A DNA stretch of 64,000 nucleotides, from contig NZ_LIWB01000006.1 in assembly GCF_001905725.1 (NCBI RefSeq), positions 310,001-374,000 of the forward strand, given 5' to 3'. Made by a program: the position numbers and the translations under genes. Below the pieces are notes generated by a model, which saw only the letters and a program-made list of their open reading frames with translations, had not been told where the DNA came from and ran no database searches. Positions 11,371 through 19,712 of this stretch are shown here, in pieces; the stretch's first letter is position 1; each line of letters opens with the position of its first letter. This DNA is from Streptomyces sp. CB02400 (GTDB lineage: Bacteria > Actinomycetota > Actinomycetes > Streptomycetales > Streptomycetaceae).

Positions 11371-11814
11371 GTGTCCGGTGGCGAGGTGGCCGGAATCCTG
11401 GTGGCCGTGTTCTGGGCGATCCTGGTCTCCTTCCTCGCCGTCGCGCTGGCGAGGCTGGCCCAGACGCTCCGGGCGACCACCAGGCTCGTGGCGGACGTGA
11501 CCGACCAGGCCGTCCCCCTGCTGGCGGACGCCTCGGCGGCGGTGCGTTCCGCGCAGACCCAGATCGAACGGGTCGACGCGATCGCCTCCGACGTCCAGGA
11601 GGTCACCTCCAACGCCTCCGCGCTGTCGACCACCGTGGCCTCCACCTTCGGCGGCCCCCTGGTCAAGGTCGCCGCCTTCGGCTACGGCGTGCGCCGCGCC
11701 GTCAGCGGCCGCAAGGACGACGCCCCGGCCAAGGAACCGAGGCGCAACGTGATCGTGGGCCGCACCGTCCCGGGCGCGCGGCGGGAAAAGCGGACCCGGG
11801 GAAAGAGGGACTGA
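11371..11814 (+). CDS. DUF948 membrane protein
   Basis: About 147 residues. An N-terminal membrane helix (AGILVAVFWAILVSFLAVAL) is followed by a long helical, Ala/Val-rich part typical of DUF948, then a basic tail. Role unknown; DUF948 proteins are small single-pass membrane proteins. The start is uncertain: GTG at 11371 (used here) or GTG at 11362, with AGGGAG at 11353-11358. The gene is seven bases from the next one and leads into alaS. Confidence 0.7.
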   Translation: MSGGEVAGILVAVFWAILVSFLAVALARLAQTLRATTRLVADVTDQAVPLLADASAAVRSAQTQIERVDAIASDVQEVTSNASALSTTVASTFGGPLVKVAAFGYGVRRAVSGRKDDAPAKEPRRNVIVGRTVPGARREKRTRGKRD

Positions 11815-11821
11815 CCCAGCG

Positions 11822-12211
11822 ATGTTCCGCCGAACGTTCTGGTTCACCACCGGCGTCGCCGCCGGCGTGTGGGCCACCACCAAGGTCAACCGCAAGATCA
11901 AGCAGCTGACGCCCGAGCACCTCGCCGTCACCGCGGCGAACAAGGCGATCGAGACCGGCGGCCGGCTCAAGGACCGCGCGGTGGACTTCGCGCTCGAGGT
12001 CCGCGACAACATGGCCCGGCGGGAAGCCGAACTGGGCGACGCGCTCGGGCTCAACGCCCCCGTCGACCGCGAACTCCCCGCGCCCCGCGGCTACGCCGTC
12101 ATCGAGAACCGCAACACCCCCAAGTACGTCGAGGGCCCGGCGCGGAAGTCGACGCACCGGACACACCAGACGTACCCGACGTACCCGTACAACCGGAATG
12201 AGGACCACTGA
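11822..12211 (+). CDS. DUF6167 small conserved protein
   Basis: 129 residues: a hydrophobic N-terminus (FRRTFWFTTGVAAGVWATT), a helical basic middle, and a Tyr/Pro/Thr-rich tail. It matches a small family found just before alaS in streptomycetes. No known function. Its TGA shares one base with the alaS ATG, so translation is probably coupled. It may sit at the membrane with the DUF948 protein before it. Confidence 0.7.
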   Translation: MFRRTFWFTTGVAAGVWATTKVNRKIKQLTPEHLAVTAANKAIETGGRLKDRAVDFALEVRDNMARREAELGDALGLNAPVDRELPAPRGYAVIENRNTPKYVEGPARKSTHRTHQTYPTYPYNRNEDH

Positions 12212-14883
12212 TGGAGTCGGCCGAGATCCGCCGCCGCTGGCTGAGCTTCTTCGAGGAGCGCGGGCACACCGTCGTCCCTTCGGCGTCGCTCATCGCGGAC
12301 GACCCGACTCTGCTGCTCGTCCCGGCCGGCATGGTGCCCTTCAAGCCCTACTTCCTGGGCGAGGTCAAGCCGCCCTTCGACCGCGCCACCAGCGTGCAGA
12401 AGTGCGTGCGCACACCCGACATCGAAGAGGTCGGCAAGACCACCCGCCACGGCACGTTCTTCCAGATGTGCGGCAACTTCTCCTTCGGCGACTACTTCAA
12501 GGAAGGCGCCATCAAGCTCGCCTGGGAGCTGCTCACCAGCACCCGGGACCAGGGCGGTTACGGCCTCGACCCCGAGCGCCTGTGGATCACCGTCTACCAG
12601 GACGACGACGAGGCCGAGCAGATCTGGCGCGACGTCGTCGGCGTGCCCGCCGAGCGCATCCAGCGCCTGGGCAAGAAGGACAACTTCTGGTCCATGGGCG
12701 TCCCCGGCCCCTGCGGCCCCTGCTCCGAGATCAACTACGACCGCGGCCCCGAGTTCGGCGTCGAGGGCGGCCCCGCCGTCAACGACGAGCGGTACGTGGA
12801 GATCTGGAACCTCGTCTTCATGCAGTACGAGCGGGGCGAGGGCACCGGCAAGGACGACTTCGAGATCCTCGGTGACCTGCCGAGCAAGAACATCGACACG
12901 GGCCTGGGCTTCGAGCGGCTCGCCATGATTCTGCAGGGCGTGCAGAACATGTACGAGATCGACACCTCCATGGCCGTGATCGACAAGGCCACCGAGCTCA
13001 CCGGCGTGGCCTACGGCGACGCCCAGGCCTCCGACGTCTCCCTGCGCGTGGTCACCGACCACATGCGTACGTCCGTGATGCTCATCGGCGACGGCGTCAC
13101 CCCCGGCAACGAGGGCCGCGGCTACGTGCTGCGCCGCATCATGCGCCGCGCCATCCGCAACATGCGCCTGCTCGGTGCCACCGGTCCGGTCGTCAAGGAC
13201 CTGATCGACGTCGTCATCGGCATGATGGGCCAGCAGTACCCCGAGCTCGTCACCGACCGCGAGCGCATCGAGAAGGTCGCCCTCGCCGAGGAGAACGCCT
13301 TCCTCAAGACGCTGAAGGCCGGCACCAACATCCTCGACACCGCCGTCAGCGACACCAAGGCCTCCGGCGGCACCGTCCTCGCCGGCGACAAGGCCTTCCT
13401 GCTCCACGACACCTGGGGCTTCCCGATCGACCTCACCCTGGAGATGGCCGCCGAGCAGGGGCTCTCCGTGGACGAGGACGGCTTCCGCCGTCTGATGAAG
13501 GAGCAGCGGGAGCGCGCCAAGGCCGACGCCCAGGCCAAGAAGACCGGCCACGCCGGCGCCGGCGCCTACCGGGAGATCGCCGACAAGGCCGGCGCCACCG
13601 ACTTCGTCGGCTACACCGACACCGAGAGCGAGTCCACGATCGTCGGCATCCTCGTCGACGGCGCCTCCTCCCCGGCGGCCACCGAGGGCGACGAGGTCGA
13701 GATCGTCCTCGACCGCACCCCGTTCTACGCCGAGGGCGGCGGCCAGATCGGCGACACCGGCCGCATCAAGGTCGACACCGGTGCCGTCATCGAGATCCGC
13801 GACTGCCAGAAGCCGGTCCCGGGCGTGTACGTCCACAAGGGCGTCGTCCAGGTCGGCGAGGTCACCGTCGGCGCCAAGGCCCAGGCCTCCATCGACGGCC
13901 GCCGCCGTACGGCCATCGCCCGCGCCCACTCGGCCACCCACCTCACCCACCAGGCGCTGCGCGACGCCCTCGGCCCGACGGCCGCCCAGGCCGGTTCCGA
14001 GAACCAGCCCGGCCGCTTCCGCTTCGACTTCGGCTCCCCGTCCGCCGTACCGACGGCCGTGATGACCGACGTCGAGCAGAAGATCAACGAAGTGCTCGCC
14101 CGCGACCTCGACGTGCGCGCCGACGTCATGGGCATCGACGAGGCCAAGAAGCAGGGCGCCATCGCCGAGTTCGGCGAGAAGTACGGCGAGCGCGTGCGCG
14201 TCGTCACCATCGGCGACTTCTCCAAGGAGCTGTGCGGCGGCACCCACGTGCACAACACCGCCCAGCTCGGTCTGGTGAAGCTGCTCGGCGAGTCCTCCAT
14301 CGGCTCCGGTGTGCGCCGTATCGAGGCCCTGGTCGGCGTGGACGCCTACAACTTCCTCGCCCGTGAGCACACGGTCGTCGCCCAGCTCCAGGAGCTGATC
14401 AAGGGCCGCCCGGAGGAGCTTCCGGAGAAGGTCTCCGCCATGCTCGGCAAGCTGAAGGACGCCGAGAAGGAGATCGAGAAGTTCCGCGCCGAGAAGGTGC
14501 TCCAGGCTGCCGCCGGTCTCGCCGAGTCCGCCAAGGACGTCCGCGGCATCGCCCTTGTCACCGGCCGGGTCCCCGACGGCACCACGCCGGACGACCTGCG
14601 CAAGCTGGTCCTCGACGTGCGGGGCCGCATCCAGGGCGGCCGGGCCGCCGTCGTCGCCCTGTTCACCGTGAACAACGGCAAGCCGCTGACGGTCATCGCC
14701 ACCAACGACGCCGCCCGCGAGCGCGGCCTCAAGGCCGGCGAACTGGTCCGCACGGCCGCCAAGACCCTCGGCGGCGGCGGTGGCGGCAAGCCGGACGTCG
14801 CCCAGGGCGGCGGCCAGAACCCGGCCGCCATCGGCGAGGCCGTCGACGCCGTCGAGCGTCTCGTGGCGGACACCGCCAAGTGA
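12211..14883 (+). CDS. alaS: Alanyl-tRNA synthetase
   Basis: 890 residues, full length. N-terminal class II catalytic core (RRRWLSFFEERGHTVVPSAS), tRNA recognition region, editing domain with zinc ligands HSATHLTHQ near 572 and CGGTHVHNT near 674, and a C-terminal domain with a Gly-rich GGGGGGKPDVAQGGG element. It charges tRNA-Ala and hydrolyses Ser- or Gly-tRNA-Ala. It begins on the last base of the previous gene and ends in a GTGA overlap with ruvX, so 11371-15374 is probably one operon. Confidence 0.97.
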   Translation: MESAEIRRRWLSFFEERGHTVVPSASLIADDPTLLLVPAGMVPFKPYFLGEVKPPFDRATSVQKCVRTPDIEEVGKTTRHGTFFQMCGNFSFGDYFKEGAIKLAWELLTSTRDQGGYGLDPERLWITVYQDDDEAEQIWRDVVGVPAERIQRLGKKDNFWSMGVPGPCGPCSEINYDRGPEFGVEGGPAVNDERYVEIWNLVFMQYERGEGTGKDDFEILGDLPSKNIDTGLGFERLAMILQGVQNMYEIDTSMAVIDKATELTGVAYGDAQASDVSLRVVTDHMRTSVMLIGDGVTPGNEGRGYVLRRIMRRAIRNMRLLGATGPVVKDLIDVVIGMMGQQYPELVTDRERIEKVALAEENAFLKTLKAGTNILDTAVSDTKASGGTVLAGDKAFLLHDTWGFPIDLTLEMAAEQGLSVDEDGFRRLMKEQRERAKADAQAKKTGHAGAGAYREIADKAGATDFVGYTDTESESTIVGILVDGASSPAATEGDEVEIVLDRTPFYAEGGGQIGDTGRIKVDTGAVIEIRDCQKPVPGVYVHKGVVQVGEVTVGAKAQASIDGRRRTAIARAHSATHLTHQALRDALGPTAAQAGSENQPGRFRFDFGSPSAVPTAVMTDVEQKINEVLARDLDVRADVMGIDEAKKQGAIAEFGEKYGERVRVVTIGDFSKELCGGTHVHNTAQLGLVKLLGESSIGSGVRRIEALVGVDAYNFLAREHTVVAQLQELIKGRPEELPEKVSAMLGKLKDAEKEIEKFRAEKVLQAAAGLAESAKDVRGIALVTGRVPDGTTPDDLRKLVLDVRGRIQGGRAAVVALFTVNNGKPLTVIATNDAARERGLKAGELVRTAAKTLGGGGGGKPDVAQGGGQNPAAIGEAVDAVERLVADTAK

Positions 14884-15374
14884 GCGAGGACCAGCGGGAC
14901 ACCCCGGCGCTGCGCCGGGGTCGCCGTCTCGCCGTCGACGTGGGGGACGCCCGTATCGGGGTCGCCTCGTGCGACCCCGACGGGATCCTCGCCACGCCGG
15001 TCGAGACCGTCCCCGGCCGCGACGTCCCCGCCGCCCACCGCAGGCTGCGGCAGCTCGTCGAGGAGTACGAGCCGATCGAGGTCGTCGTCGGTCTCCCCCG
15101 CTCCCTCAAGGGGGGCGAGGGCCCGGCCGCGGCCAAGGTCAGGGGTTTCGCGCAGGAGCTGGCCCGCGGCATCGCGCCCGTCCCGGTGCGCCTGGTCGAC
15201 GAGCGGATGACCACGGTCACGGCGAGCCAGGGACTGCGCGCCTCCGGCGTCAGGTCCAAAAAGGGCCGCTCGGTCATCGACCAGGTCGCCGCTGTGATCA
15301 TCCTCCAGCAGGCACTGGAATCCGAACGGGTGTCAGGCAGGCCACCCGGTGAGGGCGTCGAAGTGGTCATCTGA
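14880..15374 (+). CDS. ruvX: Holliday junction resolvase-like protein (YqgF/RuvX)
   Basis: 164 residues, RNase H fold. Conserved acidic positions in RLAVDVGDARIGVAS and LVDERMTT, plus VVVGLPRSLKGGEGPAA. The family is linked to 16S rRNA maturation and is often called a putative resolvase. GTG start overlapping the alaS stop by four bases. alaS-yqgF-mltG is a conserved bacterial order. Confidence 0.88.
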   Translation: MSEDQRDTPALRRGRRLAVDVGDARIGVASCDPDGILATPVETVPGRDVPAAHRRLRQLVEEYEPIEVVVGLPRSLKGGEGPAAAKVRGFAQELARGIAPVPVRLVDERMTTVTASQGLRASGVRSKKGRSVIDQVAAVIILQQALESERVSGRPPGEGVEVVI

Positions 15375-15501
15375 TCGCGGTACGGTAACGTTCCGCGCGA
15401 TGCGGACGGTGTTCGAACAGCCGCCGCGCAGAGAGAGGCGGTACGGGAGCCGTGGTCTTCAGGTGGCCGCGTGCCCGCCGTCTCGCGGCTCTAGGGGATC
15501 A

Positions 15502-17187
15502 ATGACTGAGTATGGCCGGGGCCAGGGCTCCGAACCGTGGCATCCGGACGACCCGTTGTACGGGGACGGCGGATGGGGCGGACAGCAGACCCAGCAGGGT
15601 CAGCAGTCCCCCTACGGCGGCCAGCCACAGCACTATCCGCAGCAGCCGCAGACGCACCAGCAGTACGACGACTGGGGCACCGGCGAGCAGCACGGGTACG
15701 GCGGGCAGCAGTACCCGCAGTACGACCAGCAGCAACAGCCGCAGTACGACCAGCAGCAGTACGCCCCTCAGCAGCAACAGCCGCAGTACGACCAGAACGG
15801 CTGGCCCACGGGCTCCTACCCGCAGGATCCCTACGCCGCCGACCCGACGGACCCGTACGCGCAGCAGCCGGGGACGTACGGCGGGGAGCAGCCCGACCAC
15901 TACGGCACAGCCGACGCCTACCCACCGCCCGAGCCCCCCGGCCGACGCCGCGCCGAACCGGAGCCGCAGACGGACTGGGACCCGGGTCCCGACCAGGGCG
16001 AACACGCTTTCTTCGCGGGCGATGACGATGACGCCGCCACCGACGACGACGAGCCGGGCGACCGGAGCGGGCGCGGCGACCGCCGGGGCCGGGGCGGCAA
16101 GGAGAGGAAACGGCGCAGCGGCCTGGCCTGCCTCGTCGTGGTCGGTGTCTTCGGCGGGGGCCTCGCCGGTGTCGGCTACTTCGGCTACCAGTTCTACCAG
16201 GATCGTTTCGGCAGCGCCCCGGACTTCGCGGGGGCCGGCAACGGCGAGCAGGTGACCGTCGTCATTCCCAAGGGCTCCGGCGGGTACGCCATCGGCCAGG
16301 AGCTCAAGAAGATGGGCGTGGTCAAGAGCGTCGACGCCTTCGTCGCGGCCCAGGCGGCCAACCCGCAGGGCAAGAGTATCCAGGACGGCGTCTACACCCT
16401 GGAGAAGGAGATGTCGGCCGCGAGCGCGGTCGAACTGATGCTCAGTCCCAAGAGTCGCGACAACCTGGTCATCGCCGAGGGCAAGCGCAGCGTCGTCGTC
16501 TATGAGCTCATCGACAAGCGCCTCGAGCTGGACAAGGGCACCACGGCCAAGGTCGCCGAGACCAAGTGGAAGACCCTGGGCCTGCCCGACTGGGCCGTGA
16601 ACCACGAGAACCTCAAGGATCCGCTGGAGGGCTTCCTCTACCCGTCCAGCTACGCCGTCGCCAAGGGCCAGAAACCCGAGGCCGTGCTGAAACAGATGGT
16701 GGCTCGTGCCACCGAGAAGTACGAGGAGCTGGACTTCGAGGGCAAGGCCGAGAGCCTCGGTCTCGAAGGGCCGTGGGAGCTGGTGACGGTCGCGAGCCTG
16801 GTGCAGGTGGAGGGCAAGACCCACGACGACTTCCGCAAGATGTCCGAGGTGATCTACAACCGGCTCAAGCCCACCAACACCGAGACGAACCAGGAGCTGC
16901 AGTTCGACTCGAGCTTCAACTACCTCCTGGGCCAGAGCGAGATCGACATCTCCGAGTCGGAGATCAACAGCAACCCCGACCCGTACAACACGTACACCAA
17001 CAAGGGCCTGCCGCCCGGCCCGATCAGCAATCCGGGCGAGGAGGCGCTGCAGGCCGCGCTGAACCCGACGAGCGACGGCTGGATGTACTTCGTGGCCACG
17101 GACGGCATGAGCAAGACCGAGTTCGCCAAGACCATCGATGAGCACCAGAAGCTCGTCGAGAAGTTCAACGCGTCGAGGGGAAACTGA
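15502..17187 (+). CDS. mltG: Endolytic peptidoglycan transglycosylase MltG
   Basis: 561 residues. A cytoplasmic Gln/Tyr/Pro/Gly-rich region with QQPQYDQ-type repeats (about 1-140), an acidic stretch with DDDDAATDDDE, one membrane helix near 206-232, then a YceG domain outside the cell. It cleaves nascent glycan strands. In the catalytic segment (VASLVQVEGK) the first Glu of the common IVEKE pattern is Gln and the second Glu is kept. ATG at 15502 after AGGGGATCA. The gene normally abuts aroE; here it abuts only an aroE fragment. Confidence 0.9.
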   Translation: MTEYGRGQGSEPWHPDDPLYGDGGWGGQQTQQGQQSPYGGQPQHYPQQPQTHQQYDDWGTGEQHGYGGQQYPQYDQQQQPQYDQQQYAPQQQQPQYDQNGWPTGSYPQDPYAADPTDPYAQQPGTYGGEQPDHYGTADAYPPPEPPGRRRAEPEPQTDWDPGPDQGEHAFFAGDDDDAATDDDEPGDRSGRGDRRGRGGKERKRRSGLACLVVVGVFGGGLAGVGYFGYQFYQDRFGSAPDFAGAGNGEQVTVVIPKGSGGYAIGQELKKMGVVKSVDAFVAAQAANPQGKSIQDGVYTLEKEMSAASAVELMLSPKSRDNLVIAEGKRSVVVYELIDKRLELDKGTTAKVAETKWKTLGLPDWAVNHENLKDPLEGFLYPSSYAVAKGQKPEAVLKQMVARATEKYEELDFEGKAESLGLEGPWELVTVASLVQVEGKTHDDFRKMSEVIYNRLKPTNTETNQELQFDSSFNYLLGQSEIDISESEINSNPDPYNTYTNKGLPPGPISNPGEEALQAALNPTSDGWMYFVATDGMSKTEFAKTIDEHQKLVEKFNASRGN

Positions 17188-17351
17188 CGCCCGCCGCCCA
17201 CAGGACCGCCGTACTCGGCTCCCCGATCGCGCATTCCCTCTCCCCGGTGCTGCGCCGCACCGCCGCTGCCGAACTGGGGCTGTCCGGAATCTTCCACCAT
17301 TCGACGAGGCGTTCCCCCGCCGGCAGTGGACCCGGGGGAGATCGGAATTAG
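17184..17351 (+). pseudogene. Truncated aroE 5' fragment
   Basis: Directly after mltG, the frame beginning CTG at 17184 reads TPAAHRTAVLGSPIAHSLSP and on to AAAELGLSG, nearly the same as residues about 19-45 of the full-length AroE at 18801. After that the similarity stops and a TAG comes at 17349. GAGGGGA lies just before it. This is where aroE would normally begin. The nucleotide match to the intact gene is only partial (many synonymous changes), so it is a diverged copy rather than a fresh duplication. Confidence 0.75.
17235..17264 (+). repeat. 30-base direct repeat bounding the insert (partner at 18882-18911)
   Basis: Bases 17235-17264 match 18882-18911 at 29 of 30 positions (codons for SLSPVL-R/H-RTA). 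Flanking codons differ more. The two copies bracket the 1.6-kb anomalous stretch. They may be an integration or recombination junction, or simply the best-conserved piece of two aroE copies. Confidence 0.6.
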
Positions 17352-17502
17352 CCATATTGGGCCGGCGGCGGAGTCCTGCGGTATCACGGCTTACATGGTC
17401 AATGCGGACCAAGCGTCGGTACTGACGGACGAGTTGACCAACTTGCGCCAGATTTCTCCGAATTTCGTGATCCAGTCATTTCCCGCTGCCGGCCCCGCAT
17501 GA
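17326..17502 (+). CDS. Possible small ORF or protein remnant
   Basis: GTG at 17326 to TGA at 17500. It gives 58 residues containing GEIGISHIGPAAESCGITAY and ending SFPAAGPA. The codon use is more A/T-rich than the neighbours, and the composition looks protein-like rather than random. There is no clear ribosome binding site, and the frame is open back to the mltG stop. I do not recognise it. It could be the end of a gene brought in with the insert. Confidence 0.25.
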   Translation: MDPGEIGISHIGPAAESCGITAYMVNADQASVLTDELTNLRQISPNFVIQSFPAAGPA

Positions 17503-17575
17503 CTTCTTCATGCTGTGGCTATCATGATCGGCGTTCGGTAGGAAAGTCGAATTAGCAAAGAGAAGGGGAGTCGTT

Positions 17576-17995
17576 GTGCGGAAGCGTTCGGTCATAGCTA
17601 CCCTGGGTCTTACATTCGCTGTTGCTTTCGGTGCCTCCGGTGGAGCCTCAGCCGCTGTCCAAGGGTCGGGTTCCATAGACTGCAACACTCTCGGCGCCCA
17701 AGGAACCCTCGATTACAGTGGTTGGACCGTAGGTACCAAGAACACCATCAGCATCGGCCTTTCCGTTAATGACACGCAGAGCGACGGACATCACCCGCGG
17801 ATCAGGTTCGTTTCACAGAACTATGCGGGTGAACCCATTTACTACGGGTGGCGTGCTCATTACGGTGGCGCCGGCAGCGGCACCGCCTGGTACACGACGG
17901 CCCGGGATACGGGTGGCCTGTGGGCAATCGGAATCCAGGTTGCCAATTTCGAAGGCGATAAATCACTGAACAGTAAGACCTGCTGGGTGAGCTAG
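17576..17995 (+). CDS. Small secreted protein, atypical codon use
   Basis: 139 residues. A classical Sec signal peptide (MRKRSVIATLGLTFAVAFGA..., predicted cleavage after SGGASA near residue 26) and a mature part of about 113 residues. The mature part has one Cys near each end (SIDCNT, KTCWVS), which could form a disulphide, and is rich in Gly, Ser, Thr, Tyr and Trp, suggesting a beta-rich fold. GTG start with AAGGGGAG seven bases upstream. Third positions carry far more A and T than in surrounding genes. I do not recognise the family. It is the only convincing gene in the insert. Confidence 0.65.
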   Translation: MRKRSVIATLGLTFAVAFGASGGASAAVQGSGSIDCNTLGAQGTLDYSGWTVGTKNTISIGLSVNDTQSDGHHPRIRFVSQNYAGEPIYYGWRAHYGGAGSGTAWYTTARDTGGLWAIGIQVANFEGDKSLNSKTCWVS

Positions 17996-18800
17996 TCGCG
18001 CGATGGGCCCCTTCTTGTATGGGGCAGTGGCCACGTTGGGGCGTATGAGTGCCGTATCTTCCAGCGGTTCGGCGCAGGCCGGGCCGTTGGAGGGGCCGGG
18101 AACGTACGCGATGCGGCGGACACCGGAACCCTGTGCGACTCGGAAGGCACGGGACACCCGGCCATCGCGCTGCGGTCGGCGAAGGTTCTGCTAGACCAGC
18201 GGATCTCCACCCGCACCGGGACCGCCGCCGGGGCTGCGCCAGGGCGGCGTCGTTCAGACGATGTGTCCGGCGGCGGCCCGGGACCTGTCGCCCGGCGGCG
18301 CCTTCCGTCGCGACAGCGGCCACGGCCCTCGCTCATCGCGGACAGTGGGTAAACCTGCGTGCCGTCGGAACGGCGAGCGCGGGACTTGGCCGGATGCCGG
18401 GAGTGTTTGGCCCGGTGGCTGTGCGGTCGTGCTGTGTGAGACAGGTGCCCACGGCCGCGTCCGGTGTGTCGCCGTCGATGCGCCGGAGAGCACGGCGCAC
18501 GGTGGCCCCGGCCGGGGCCACCGGTCCGTGCCGTAGGCCCGGGCTCGGGTCGCCGAGAGTGGCCAGCACTGCGGGCGGAGCGTCGGCGGTCCACTTCGAG
18601 ACCGTGGCCGGGGGCTCCGCGCCGGCCGGGACCGTGCACCCTGCCAGGGCCAGGACGACGGCCGGAAACGCGTGGTGCCCGGTTCGGCGTCCGACGGGCC
18701 CTCCCGAAGACCGACACCCCGCTCCTCCACCTGGCCGGTCCATGAAGAACAAGCTCATAGAGCCCGGCTGAGATACTTTGGTCATGTCAGAGATCAACTC
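17996..18800. other. Gene-poor remainder of the insert
   Basis: 805 bases with no convincing complete gene. Immediately after the TAG of the previous gene the same frame stays open to a TAA at 18350 without any usable start. Its middle part (NVRDAADTGTLCDSEGTG, then HPAIALRSAKVLLDQRIS) looks protein-like, so it may be the remains of a gene. The minus strand has a lipoprotein-like ORF at 18333-18743. The aroE promoter must lie in the last 100-200 bases. Confidence 0.4.
18333..18743 (-). CDS. Possible lipoprotein ORF (remnant?)
   Basis: 136 residues if the ATG at 18743 is used. A hydrophobic run ending in a lipobox, AFPAVVLALAGC, is followed by TVPAGAEPPATVSKWTADAP, as in a secreted lipoprotein, but the signal is late (Cys near residue 34). 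No ribosome binding site is visible, and the second half looks unstructured. It may be a truncated lipoprotein gene or chance in G+C-rich DNA. Confidence 0.25.
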   Translation of the reverse strand: MDRPGGGAGCRSSGGPVGRRTGHHAFPAVVLALAGCTVPAGAEPPATVSKWTADAPPAVLATLGDPSPGLRHGPVAPAGATVRRALRRIDGDTPDAAVGTCLTQHDRTATGPNTPGIRPSPALAVPTARRFTHCPR

Positions 18801-19661
18801 ATGAGCACAGTGAACGGTGTGATGACGACCGTGAACGCCCAGAGAAGCCGGGCTGCTGTGCTCGGTTCGCCCATTGCCCACTCCCTCTCCCCGGTGCTGC
18901 ACCGCACCGCCTACGCCGAGCTGGGCCTGGAGGGCTGGACGTACGACCGTTTCGAGGTCGACGAGAAGTCCCTGCCCGGCTTCTTCGACACGCTCGGCAC
19001 CGAGTGGGCGGGGCTGTCGCTGACCATGCCGCTGAAGCGGGCGGTGATCCCGCTGCTCGACTCGGTCAGCGAGACCGCGACGTCCGTCGAGGCGGTCAAC
19101 ACGGTCGTCCTCACGCCGGACGGCCGCCGGACCGGCGACAACACCGACATCCCCGGAATGGTCGCCGCCCTGCGCGAGCACGGCATCGACAAGGTGGAGT
19201 CCGCCGCCATCATCGGCGCGGGCGCCACCGCCTCCTCCGCGCTGGCCGCACTGGCCCGGATCTGCTCGGGCGAGGTCACCGTCCACGTCCGCAGCGAGAC
19301 CCGTGCGGCGGAGATGCGGGAATGGGCCGAGCGGCTCGACGTCACGGTCCGCATCGCCGCCTGGGACGACGCCGAGCAGGCCCTGCGTGCCCCGCTGGTC
19401 GTCAGCACCACTCCGGCCGGCGTCACGGACACCCTCGCCAGGGCCGTCCCGGAGCGTCCGACGGCCCTCTTCGACGTGCTCTACGATCCGTGGCCGACCG
19501 TCCTCGCCGCCCGCTGGTCGGCGTGCGGGGGTGCCGTGGTCAGCGGGCTGGACCTGCTGGTGCACCAGGCGGTGCTCCAGGTGGAGCAGATGACGGGGCG
19601 TTCACCGGCCCCGTTGGACGCCATGCGAAAAGCGGGCGAGCGGGCTCTCGCGGCCCGCTAG
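18801..19661 (+). CDS. aroE: Shikimate dehydrogenase
   Basis: 286 residues; reduces 3-dehydroshikimate to shikimate with NADPH. Seen: shikimate-binding SLSPVLHR, catalytic Lys in LTMPLKRAV, Asp in TGDNTDIPG, Rossmann loop IIGAGATASSAL, and C-terminal GLDLLVHQAVLQ. Starts at ATG 18801 or ATG 18822 (MTTVNAQRSRAAVLG); upstream sites are weak for both. The gene is complete, although a piece of a second copy lies at 17184. It leads the aroE-orf-aroC-aroK-aroB set. Confidence 0.93.
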   Translation: MSTVNGVMTTVNAQRSRAAVLGSPIAHSLSPVLHRTAYAELGLEGWTYDRFEVDEKSLPGFFDTLGTEWAGLSLTMPLKRAVIPLLDSVSETATSVEAVNTVVLTPDGRRTGDNTDIPGMVAALREHGIDKVESAAIIGAGATASSALAALARICSGEVTVHVRSETRAAEMREWAERLDVTVRIAAWDDAEQALRAPLVVSTTPAGVTDTLARAVPERPTALFDVLYDPWPTVLAARWSACGGAVVSGLDLLVHQAVLQVEQMTGRSPAPLDAMRKAGERALAAR

Positions 19662-19712
19662 GATCCATCCTCGGTTCCGCAGGGGGCGGAACAGGGGAGG
19701 GGAACGCGTTCC

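Noticed and set aside
12091..14370. 759-codon open frame antisense to alaS
   Set aside because: Shadow of alaS; no ribosome binding site and low-complexity composition.
15349..15501. Longer MltG start overlapping ruvX
   Set aside because: ATG at 15502 follows a ribosome binding site and gives a normal streptomycete MltG; the upstream frame is mostly inter-gene sequence.
18049..18771. 240-codon plus-strand ORF in the insert
   Set aside because: Very Arg/Ala/Gly-rich with no domain or start signal; its content is explained by G+C bias.
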